Below are positions 1 to 11,700 of a stretch of DNA of 64,000 nucleotides, piece by piece. The notes beneath the pieces were generated by a model. That model was given only the letters and a program-made list of their open reading frames with translations. It was not told the DNA's origin and made no database searches. This DNA is from Liolophura sinensis (lineage: Eukaryota; Mollusca; Polyplacophora; Chitonida; Chitonidae): positions 24,501,127 to 24,565,126 of the forward strand of contig NC_088297.1 of assembly GCF_032854445.1 (NCBI RefSeq), read 5' to 3'. Position 1 is the stretch's first letter; every line of letters begins with the position of its first letter. Position numbers and translations under genes: made by a program.

Positions 1-670
1 GTACAGTAACTTACCACGTTAGGAAGGACTCCGGGGCGGTGTTTCCGGTTGGTGTTCCCAGTATATAGTACAATAACTTACCATGTTAGGCTGAGCTCCG
101 GGCCGGTGTTTCCGATTGCTGTTCACAGTATTCGGTACAATAACTTACCACGTTAGGAAGGACTCCGGGGCGGTGTTTCCGGTTGGTGTTCCCAGTATAT
201 AGTACAATAACTTACCATGTTAGGCTGAGCTCCGGGCCGGTGTTTCCGATTGCTGTTCACAGTATTCGGTACAATAACTTACCACGTTAGGAAGGACTCC
301 GGGGCGGTGTTTCCGGTTGGTGTTCCCAGTATACGATACAATAACTTACCACGTTAGGCTGAGGTCCGGCCCGGTGTTTCCGGTTGGTGTTCACAATATA
401 CGGTACAATAGCTTGTCACGTTAGACTGAGCTCCGGTCCGGTGTTTCCCGTTGGTGTTCCCAGTATACAGTACAATAACTTACCACGTTAGGCAGAACTC
501 CGGCCCGGTGTTTTCTGTTGGTGTTACCAGTATACGGTACAATAACTTGCCACGTTAGGCAAAACTCCGGCCTGTTGTTTTCTGTTAGTGTTACCAGTAT
601 ATGGTACAATATCTTACCAAGTTAGGTAGAGCTCCGGGGCGGTGTTTCCGGTTGGTGTTTACAGTGTACA
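1..670. repeat. 67-bp minisatellite, about 10 copies, continuing past the left edge
   Basis: Units start with GTACARTAACTTACC at 1, 68, 135, 202, 269 and so on. The first four alternate between two variants (A-B-A-B), giving a 134-bp higher-order period. The array lies in or beyond the last intron of the phosphatase gene. Confidence 0.9.
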
Positions 671-1707
671 GTACACTGATCATGTGTTCCGCTTTTAGTT
701 TCTCCAACACAGTGAAACAGGTACACAGCAGTACGGTTTTGTCCACGCCATTCCTACGAAGATAAAAAAAGCATACCTGTCAGAAATAAATGTGTGGCAA
801 ACTGAGCCCGGTCAGCCAAAGCAACGACAACAATATCATAATAGGAAACTTTGAGTTCGAACTCTTTTACTGCTAAAGGTAAAAAAGTGCAATAGTGTCA
901 TGTGACCTGTAAAGTACTGCAGGGTCGCACTTTTTTATAGCTGTAAAAAGATTCGCAAAAAGTTGTTTAGAGTGAAGAAATGATGGGGAATTTTCAGGAA
1001 CTGAACGTTTGTGAACTTGAGAAGTTTCTGAAGGAAAGAGGCGTCATTTTTGTCTCTGGAACACCGCCATGTCATCTTGTCATATGTAACGATATATATA
1101 ATACAGATACATGACATATCTCAGGATGGATTTTGTACCTTATCTCAAGATGGATTTTGTACCTTATCTCAATATGGACTTTGTACCTTATCTCAACATG
1201 GATTTTGTTCAGGGCGATGCTTTAATCCTAACAACATGTATCGTTCATCCTACATGAGTGAAACACATAAAAGTTCGAGCACGAGGAATGTAGCTGTGGA
1301 TGTACACGTGAGCAAAAGGGGAGATAATTTTATGTAAAACCATTGAAGCGAACACGCGATACCTTTCATGAAATAACGGCTTCGACTGTGCACGTCTTAC
1401 CGTTCAAATTTGGGAATAAAGTTTGTTTAGTTCAAAATGTGGACCTCTTTTAAACGTTTTCAAACATTATAAATAGTCCAGATACGAGCCTCGGCTAATT
1501 TTTGAAAGGCAGTGATTTGCGTTTTTTTTTTTGTTAAATAGGGACGTGGAGTGTATTTGTGATGGCTCAAAGAAGTGCAGGGTCGTATATTTAAGAAAAA
1601 TGGCGTATTCTGTATGCAAAGTAGGCAGTGATGACGTCACAAACAGGCACTTCACTAGTGTAAAGTATAAGAGGTCACATCCGTGCTGGCGGCCCGGTGG
1701 TTCTTAC
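671..1707. other. Non-coding stretch with a small 24-bp repeat
   Basis: The only structure is four tandem 24-bp units (TATCTCAAGATGGATTTTG type) at about 1115-1212. I looked here for the missing D2 exon (motif GxGRSG after a completed valine codon) and did not see it. Confidence 0.6.
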
Positions 1708-1865
1708 ACGCAGTGAACGATGATGGGCCTGTTGTCATTCTGTCTCTGCCATTCCTGAACAGTCTTCTGCAGGTTGATCAACCGCTCTGCTGAGACCGGT
1801 ACCACCGAACCGGGCTTCCATAGGTTCACACAGAACTGACGCAGGATCTGATCAGTCTTGTGCTC
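1708..1865 (-). CDS. RPTP exon 20: D2 acid loop region and HC motif
   Basis: A 158-bp exon, phase 0 to 2, encodes residues 1040-1091. The acid-loop position reads NLWKPGSVVP with no aspartate, and the exon ends RPIIVHC plus GT. The residue after the cysteine is therefore valine whatever the next base is. The donor is GTAAGA. The exon with the rest of the D2 loop is not visible further left. Confidence 0.88.
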
Positions 1866-4800
1866 CTGCCAAATCCAGGAAACAAAAGGAAAACTTTAAA
1901 AAATAACAAGTTTTTAAAGTGAAAGACAGCTAAGATTGGTCAGACAGACTTTCAGTTAGATGTTTAAATCCTTCTAAGAGAGTAAAGTGTATTCACATGC
2001 TGTCTGTGGCAGGGTACTCTTAAATCTCATCGTTGTTTTATTTCGTACAAACTATGCGCCGGAACACACATTCGCAAGGCTTGTTATCACCTTTTACAAG
2101 AATGTATTTTTTTTACATACGGTAATTCAGATTACAAATTGGAACATCTGTAATTGCTGGCTTCATTTGCAAAGGTACCCTTCCACATGAAACGCTAACA
2201 AATCCAAGAAGCCATAGTTGAGTGGTTAATGTTCTCGCGTTTCAGTCTGTAGGACACACGAGGTAGCAGGGCCTTTATAGATGAAAATTTCTATTAGTGG
2301 GGTGTAGGTGACCATTAGCGCTCGACAGCGCATGCGCGGTCTTTGCGCACTGTAAGGTTTGTTGAAGGCCATGCACTTTTCTCATACCAATATGGTATAC
2401 AAATCTTTAATTGACATGTGGAAAGGTTCGTCAGTAAGTTGCCAAAGGTCGGCGGTTTATTGTGGGTACTCCGGTTTCCCCCAGCCATAAACTGACTACC
2501 ATTATCTAAGTGAAATCTTCTTGTGAATGGTGTCAAACAAGTATGGCAATTATCAATAAAGAAATAAATCAGATATATAAAACCTATAAAAGGGAGATCG
2601 AAATACTTCCGGTTTACCGGTATGAATCGCTATTGTTACTACTCACTCCTTTCTCATAGGATAGGTTGAGCTGTCGAACAAGATTCCCTGCATCTGACGT
2701 CGTCCATTGATGCTGTACCTCAAACGGACCGAAATTTCGAGTTTCATCATCAGCCGGCCAATACTGACCGTCCTGGAGAGACAAGTGGGCAATATTATGA
2801 TAGCAATAGAACTAAGGGAAGCGGAGACAATCATGATAAGGAAAACCGAGCGCTACATGTAGCTGAACAGACACACAGTGACTGAGCAAAACCATGTGTT
2901 AACTCAATAGGCCCATATAGTTACTGAACAAAAACATGCGTTAGCAGAACAAACCCACACAGAGACTGAACAAAACCTTGTGTAGCTGAACAGACCCATA
3001 TAGTGACTGAACAAAAACATGTGTTAACTGAACAGACCCACACAATGACTGAGCAAAACCATGTGTAGCTGAACAGACCCATATAGTAACTAAACAAACA
3101 CATGTGTTAACCGAAAAGACCCATTCAGTGACTGAACAAAAATATGTGTCAGCTGAAAAGACCCATTCAGTGACTTAACAAAAACATGTGTTACCTGAAC
3201 AGACTCATACAGTGACTGAACAAAAATATGTGTTAACTGAAAAGACCCAAACAGTGACTGAACAAAAATAGGGGCCCCGTGGCGCAGTTGGTTAGCGTGG
3301 TAGCGCAGCGTAGTAACCAAGGAGCTTCTCACTAACGCGGTCGCTGTGAGTTCAAGCCCATGCGGCCGTAAGTGGGAAGGTTTGCCACAAAACCTGCGGA
3401 TGGTTGTGGATTTCCCCTGCGCTCTGCCCCGTTTCCTCCCATCATAATGCTAGCCGCCGTCGTATAAGGAAAATATTCTTGAGTACGGCGTAAAACACCA
3501 ATAAATAAATAAATGAACAAAATAGGTGTTAGCTGAACAGACCCATACAGTGACTGAACAAAAACATGTGTTAGCCGAAAAGACCCACACAATGACTGAA
3601 CAAATACATGCAGTAGCTGAACAGACTTAAAAAGAAAATGAACCAAAACATGTGTTAGCTGAACAGACCCATACGGTGACTGAGCAAAAATATGTGCTGG
3701 ATGAAAACACCCAATCAGTGACTGAACAAAAACATGGATTAGCTGAACAGACCCACACAGTGACCGAACAAAAATATGTGTTAGCTGAACAGACCCATAT
3801 AGTAACTGAACAAAAATATGTGTTAGGTGAAAAGACACACACGAAGACTGAACAAAAACATGTGTTAGCTGAAAAGACCCATTCAGTGACTTAACAAAAA
3901 CATGTATTAGCTTAACAAACCCACACAGTGACTGAACACAAATATGTGTTAGCTGAAAAGACACACACGAAGACTGAACAAAAACATGTGTTAGCTGAAC
4001 AGACCGACACAGAGGTTGAAAGTAACCGTTCCTCCGCTGAACAGAACGCAGTGATTGAACAGAAACGTGCTTTAATTAGCTAACTAAATTTATAAATAAA
4101 GCCGTGTGTCAGATGAACGGAGGACTACAATGACTGAGCAGAATCGTATGCGAGCATCCTGTGGTGATTGTTCAAAACTGTCCTTTATAATCATGTTGCA
4201 GATTAAAACTAAACCTTAAATAATTAGAATAGATCGTTAGCTGAAAGTGGAATCGCTCATTAGCTGGAGAGAGCCGCTCATTAGCTGGACAGAACCACTA
4301 ATCAGCTGGCCAGAACCTCTCATCAGCTAGACAGAATACCTCATCAGCTGGACAGAATAATTCATTAGCGCGAAAGAACCACTCATCAGCTGGACAGAAC
4401 CGCTCATCAGCTGCACAGAATCGCTCATCAGCTGAACAGAACCACTAATCAGCTGCACAGAATCGCTCATCAGCTGAACAGAACCACTAATCAGCTGGAC
4501 AGAACCTCTCATCAGCTGGAAAGAATCGCTCATCAGCTGGACAGAACCTATCATCAGTTGGACAGAAGCGCTCATCAGCTGGACAGGACCTCTCATCAGC
4601 TGGACAGAACCTCTCATCAGCTGGACATAACCCTCTGGGCGGCAGGACATAATCCTCTGGGCGGCCCCACACAGCTTACCTCGTTTTGTCCTGTATTCAG
4701 CATTATTATCGTTGACGACCTCTGTTCGAGAACAAGCCTCCAAAAGTCGATGATAGTGTCCGGTAAAGGCATCTGAGTGGAGATGTAGGCGAACTTGTTC

Positions 4801-5643
4801 TCGTAACCCTGCCATTCAAAAGACATAATCCTCATGAACTGGTTATGGCTGGAGGGTACCATTAATTTCATTTCGCCTCATACTAAACTCATACTAAAAT
4901 TCGCCAGTACCCTACTTAAATTTCACCAATCTCTACTTAGCTCTCTTAGATTTGCCATCCTCTTTGAAGTCTCCCATTGTCCTCTTAAATTCCAAACTTT
5001 ATACTTAAATTAACCACACTTAAGCTCCCGATACAATCCTAAGACTAGCCGATAGCATACTTAAATTTGCCAATATCATACTTAAATTAGCCGATTCCAT
5101 ACTTAAAATCACGGAAAACTTTATTTACATTCACCAATTTCTTTTTTTTTATTATTATTTGTTTTTTCTCTGGGAGGGGGGAGGGTAGAGAGTTTAGTCT
5201 CTTTTATACTGTAGGCATAGCTTTTGCAAACTTCTATGGACGGCTCGGGAGGAGTCAAATCTAGTTCAATTTTCATTACATCTAATTGTAATTGTCGATT
5301 TAATATATGGTCAGACTTTAGTGACAATCGTATATTTCAATACCTAGCAGAATTCAGTACAATGTAACAATCGGATTGAACCAGTCAAGACTATCTTGTG
5401 GTAATCCTCTACTGCAACAAATAAGGTACAGTCTTCCTCACTTCTTGATAGCTGAAGGGGTTTTCACTGGCAAGGGGAGATTACTCAGGCTTACCCGTAG
5501 ATAAACGGCGTTGATATAGTCTGTTCTGCCGGGGATGTACGTTGACAGGAATGTACGGCTTTTGTCGGCTGTAATCATAAATCATAAATGTTATGTATAT
5601 TTATTTATTTATTTATTTGATTGATGTTTTACGCCGTACTCAA

Positions 5644-5703
<60 letters not shown>

Positions 5704-8700
5704 TTATAAATTAATGTTTTATATAAACTGGAAATTATGTAATATAAATTGTTTAATACCAGGTGGTTTCATGTTATAATTTACTTAATGTAATGATCAA
5801 ACAGCAGTATGAGTAACTGTAGGCCATCACTTTTAACATTACTGTAAGTTGTTTTCTGATTCTGCTTAAGCCGTAGACGTCAACGTATGTATGTGTAATT
5901 GAGGTTTAACTTACTGCTTAACAATTTTTCCGTCATATGACGACTATGTCATATGACGAATATGTCAAAGTTACTGCTATCTTAGCATTTACACCAGTAC
6001 GTGATGAAATTTAGTCGCCTATAGCATTCAATTACAATGTTTTGTTTACATGATGAAATTTACTCGCCTGTTGCATTCAGTTACAATGGTTTGTTTACAT
6101 GACTCCGTATTACTTTATAGACTTTCTGAGTTCTTTGGCGGTTTGTGTTGAGTATTGTTTCGGAAATTGGTCACGATTAATGGCCTTGAAGGTTCATTAT
6201 GGTTCACAAGTCACCTTTTAGGAACATTTGCTAAGAGCCTTAATTTCACTATTACTTTTTTGCACACATTGCCTGTAATAAAGCTATTCTTGATTTTTAG
6301 ATGTTATATTCTAGATGTCAGATTTGTCTTCTCAGATTCTTTATAAAAAGTATGTTCACTTGAAACTTTAAATGAGCTTTCCATACTGTAAACTGTCAAT
6401 CATTTGAAAACTATTTCAAAACCGAGGATGAACGCTAAACCTGTGTAGTTTTACTTACGCGGCAGATGGTCGGGATCTCTGTTCTTAGAGATGTTCTTCT
6501 CTGTACACGCCGCCTTGAAATCCTCAGAGCTCGACTTATTCTGTAGTACCTCCAGTGCCTGAAAGCAAAGAGGCAAAATCCATACAACTCAGTATACGAC
6601 ACCTCAAGTGCGTGAGAAAAAAAAACGTTTTATTTCTCATGCATTTAATAATATTTTATTGTTCCTCCTTTAGATGTTATAAATCCTCTATACCTGTACG
6701 GAAATGAAAAAGTTAAATCTAATTTTAAAAAAAAATGACAACCACATTCAAAGCTCATTATGCATTCTTTATTTTTATCTGATTTGTGTTTTACGCCGTG
6801 CTCAAGAATATTTCACTTATACGACGGCTGCCACCATTATGGTGGGAGGAAACCGGGCAGAACCCGATGATAAACCCATGACCATCCGCAGGCTGCTACA
6901 AAACCTTTCTACCTTCAGCCGGAGATGAAACCGGCTGAAACCAGCATGAGCTGGGCTTGAACTCACATCGACCGCATTGGTGGGGAGCTCATTATGCAAT
7001 ACGGAAAATGGTAGAGATCATACAAGCCATATGCAACTGGTTCAGCGCTTGCTAAAATAAAACAAGCATCATCATGTGAAACAATGGCAGGATCTGAACA
7101 GTTCTATATCTAACTTCAAATGGAAATACATGTTTGCTGAGAAAAAATGTTAAGGTCATAATTATAAATTGTATCAAACATATTTTAAGGCTTTATTCTT
7201 TGACACGATGACTAAAAGTATAAAATTCAAATACTGGAAGGTACTTTGGACGGCACAAACAAGTTTAATAAAAAGTTTATGCAAAACAATTACAAATTAT
7301 GATTCTTATTTTTATTCGCTTACATTTACAATAAATAGTCCTGAAACAAATGACACATTTATCTACTGGATAATGAAAAGCGGAAAGCACAGTTGATTGA
7401 GAATATTGCATTTTGATGTTTTTGTTCTGAACAAAATGTCCCAGTCCATGTACCTCAAATTCTGACTGGATCTTGGGTACATTGTTAGGCGGGACAGGCC
7501 GGAAGTAAGATGTGGATTGCTGCGCAAACTCCGGGGTTGTGACAATGCTGTCAGCTCCAACCCAGGCATCAAGGAGTACACGGTGAAGGAAGGTAAACTG
7601 ACCCTAGCAAAGAGAAACACATTTAAAACATTTAAACATTTCAAAGTCGTTGGTGAAGAGAAATTTAAATATTGAGAGAATAATCTAACCTAGCAGAGAC
7701 ACCATCTGCCTGCTCGGCTAACAGTCAATCAAACATAATGATATTCCTTACAAGAATAGATTTTCAACTGTAGGTTGCGTACTTTACAAAATTTAAAGTA
7801 TGGAAAATTTTCAGGATTTATGGTGTTTAGATAGAAAAATATAAGTAAATCTGCAAAGATTAATTAAATGATGTCTACTCTAGCCACATTAGTACGTATA
7901 TTATACCATTGTACTGAAACCGGGAATGAGGTAAATTTTCCCGCGTAATGGCGACTAGGGTCCAGGCCGGACTGACCATTGTTCTTTCCTAATATATGAA
8001 TACTACGTCACCATTTTGCACACAAAACGTCATCACAGAGGTAGGAAAGAACAATGGATTGCACAAGTTAGAGGTGGGTTACTTTAGGAGGGAAAGGTTT
8101 TCCGCTCAGCTATGACACACTGTTGAGATATGGAGAAAACAATCTCAAAGTGACAAATGTTACCTGAGTTTAGTAAGCCTCAAGTCACCTGGTTTGTTGG
8201 TGGAACCGTCGAAAGGTCTTAAATACAACAGGGAAATATCCGCTTTCCTAAACGATGTCGTACCTGAATTCGAACTTGTTTATTGGCTTCTTCATGCGAT
8301 CTCGACGAGGCATTACAAAGCAGGAAAACATTCTAGAACATGTCACGCAGGTAACAGCCAATCGGTAAGTTCACACCTGCCTATGTTGCCGATTCTGTTA
8401 CAGAACTCTCCGCTCGACGTTAGGTATTGCGAGACTGTACAAGATTTTGCGAGGCTAACCTGAGTCTGGATCATATTTGCCCTCTGTGACCGGATGCGTG
8501 TCACATACTTGGGAATGTCAACTTGATTCTCGGCCCGAGCTTGCTCCAGTAAAATGTCCAGGGCGATGTACGTGCCTGTCCGGCCCACCCCAGCGCTGTG
8601 GTAGTGTAAAGACAATGTGAAATGATTGAGTGAGTACTTGGGGGTTAACATCATACTTTAACATCGTAATTTTTTAGTCATATGACCACGAAGGTTATTA

Positions 8701-11700
8701 CCGTGCATGTACGTGTAATGTGCCGCCTTGATGCAGGACGGATTTCCACCACTCTTTTACCTGGTGCTGCTTCAATGAGACGATTTACGGAAGGCAAGTA
8801 AGTCGTCCCGCCCGAGCAATCATACTGATACTGGTCAATCAGTCCTGGCACTAAATGCTAATTAGTAACTAATCCCCTTAATGCTGTTACAACTTCCTCT
8901 GTTTTAAGGTTTTAGGTGTGACCCGACCACGGATTGACCCTGGATCTACCACCCCGAAGTGGATGTTCTACCATCCATCACAAACAGACATTCTATAGTG
9001 CCTACAGCGATGTACAACCGGCACGAACACTGTGATGGTGTACAGACAATGCGGGCTGATAACACTCACAAACAGACAAATATTCTATTGGACCTAACCA
9101 GGCACTTACTTTAAGACAAGTTAAAATTACTTTGCTTGCAGATATAATTGCCAAAATTTATGCACCAATTTGATTAGGTTCAATGCAAAAATCAAAATGT
9201 AATGAAAATGCTGCGGTCATAAACAAAACTTTATGCAAGTAAAATTAAGAAAAAATTTCGATTGTAAAGTGGAATTTTAGCTTTGAACATAGCAAGTAAA
9301 AAGTGTTGTGGGGCACTGAAATTGATCCGTCCGTTAGACTAATAATGTTATAGTTAGGGCCATTGTGGTACAATTTGGTATAAACATGCAGCAATATTTT
9401 ACTGACGCAATAATGCTAGTGTTATGAATTCTGGAAACCAACAAGTGGGCTCACATGTACTCAAAGGAAAATATTGACCCAATAGCCAATTACATGTACC
9501 TGAATGAGTCTCATCTTAAAGCCGCTGCCTAACCAGTGAGTGATAGATTCACCTGACTGGTCAAAGCCTAATCGTCATACACAAACGCGTTCTGGATTCA
9601 AACACGCTACCTGACCGGCCGATGTCTGGTCACCAATCCCGAGCGAGTGCTAAATTTAAACACGCTATCTGATTGGTTAAGGTCTGGTCCCCATCCACAG
9701 GTGGGTGATGGATTCAAACACTATACCTGACTGGTCAAGATCTGGTCATCATCTACAAACAGGTCGCCACGATATGGCTGAAATATTGCCGATGTGGCGT
9801 AAAGCCATAATCATTCATTCATTCATTCTACAAACAGGTAATGGATTCAAACACGCTACCTGACTGGTCAAGGTCTGGTCACCATCCACAGGTGGGTGAT
9901 GGATTCAAACACGCTAACCGACTGGCCAAGGTCTGGTTAACATACACAGGTGGGTAATGGATTCAAACACGCTACCTGACTGGTCAAGGTCTGGTTACCA
10001 TAAACAGGTCGGTAATGGATTCAAACACGCTACCTGACTGGCCAAGGTCTGGTCACCATCCACATGTAGGTGATGGATTCAAACACCCTACTTGACTGGC
10101 CAAGGCCTGGTTACCATCCACAGGTGGGTAATGGATTCAAACACGCTACCTGACTGGCCAAGGTCTGGTCACCTACCACAGGTGGGTGATGGATTCAAAC
10201 ACGCTACCTGACTGGTCAAGGTCTGGTCTCCATCCACTGGAACTCAGTATCTGTACAGGTCAACGATCGCTGTTCTATGTCCAGAATTTACTATTTTGAT
10301 TGTTGCATGACATCAAAATGTGCCGGGTAAACGATCGTTATCACAATGCGCACACGGCCATACGAGCGTCGTCGGCTGTCACCAAGGCCCCATATACAAG
10401 AGGATATGTACGTTCCGTGTCCCGGGCCAGTCTTGAACCAGCACATCGTGTGTCCTACAGATTGAAAGCCAAATATTTTTAAGTGGTAACCGAATGAATG
10501 AGGTGCTACCTGCAGTGGACGACAATGGGTCCCTTTCCTTCATCCTTGGCCTCCTGTACCCGAGTCAGTAAGGAAATTACCCCCGTGGTCTCAGCCGGGG
10601 CATCATGATCACCCCAATGGGTAAAGTGGAACTGTTTGAGCGTCCGCACCTTGCCGTCCTACAACAACAAAGACGTGAATCAGTCACACTAAGTTGTCGT
10701 TGAAATGCAGGCTAGGAACTAGAATTTCAGCGTCGAAACATTTGTGTATACAAGCCGTCAACCATACTGAACGTTCCCGGTCAATAATCAGAAGACCTAT
10801 ATCTTCGACACAAACCACCCAAAAAACTATGAAAGTATATAAAAATAGGAAATTAAGACAGACTCATTCAAAGGGAAGCAGTCAACAGTTTTTTAACGAT
10901 GACTAAAGGACACAAAGGAAGTTCTAAGCCAATAAATTAAATCAGTATTTAGTTTATGTACCATGTTATCTCATAAGCTGTCTTTAATAACAAAAATATG
11001 TGTAGCATACTGGATTTGTAGAAGGCACCCTGTGACCAAACATCTATATCACGGCTAAATGTACTAATTCTTGCACTAGAAACAAAGGGACAAAACTCCG
11101 TATTTCTGTTCAATTTGCCAGTGGTGAAGAATCACCTCAAAAAAACGTGCTTAATTTTTGACTATAGTAATTCACTGGATAAGTCCGTAGCCGAAGGTCA
11201 AATCCCAGTACAACTTTTCTCTTAATCTAAATACGGTGTATACGCACTTATATGCCAGGGGTGTGGCAAACAATACACTGGTCAGACAACAGATTTAACT
11301 GATCCCCGCTAGCGGTACACAGACAACAGATTTTCAATGGAAATCACTGTTCTCTTCCTGTTAGTCGACACATTAGACAATGCTTTCTCTCTTTAACACC
11401 GCCTTTAAAGTTTCTTTTTCGTTTTGCAAAGTTCAGGATGGAAACCAGGCTTTGGTAGATGTCAAAGAAACTTTGTTTATAAAATAAGTATCAACCCGGT
11501 CTGAATGGAAGCCATTGGCCAAGATTAGTATTATTATCCTTTTTGATCTCTCTCCGTGTGTATAGATGTTCACAACACTTTGGCATGTCCGTACTTGAAA
11601 ATCTATTGTCCCACTGACAATTTACTCCCTGAAAACATGCCCACATATAAAGCTTGTCGAACTGTTACAATTCACTCCTTGATGGGAACAAGACGTTCGA

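Noticed and set aside
3271-3345. Possible tRNA gene
   Set aside because: A and B boxes are present, but the sequence continues into the shared SINE body and tail, and many copies exist.
3332-3964. 210-codon minus-strand ORF
   Set aside because: It runs through the 42-bp array and an inserted SINE, so it cannot be an old gene.
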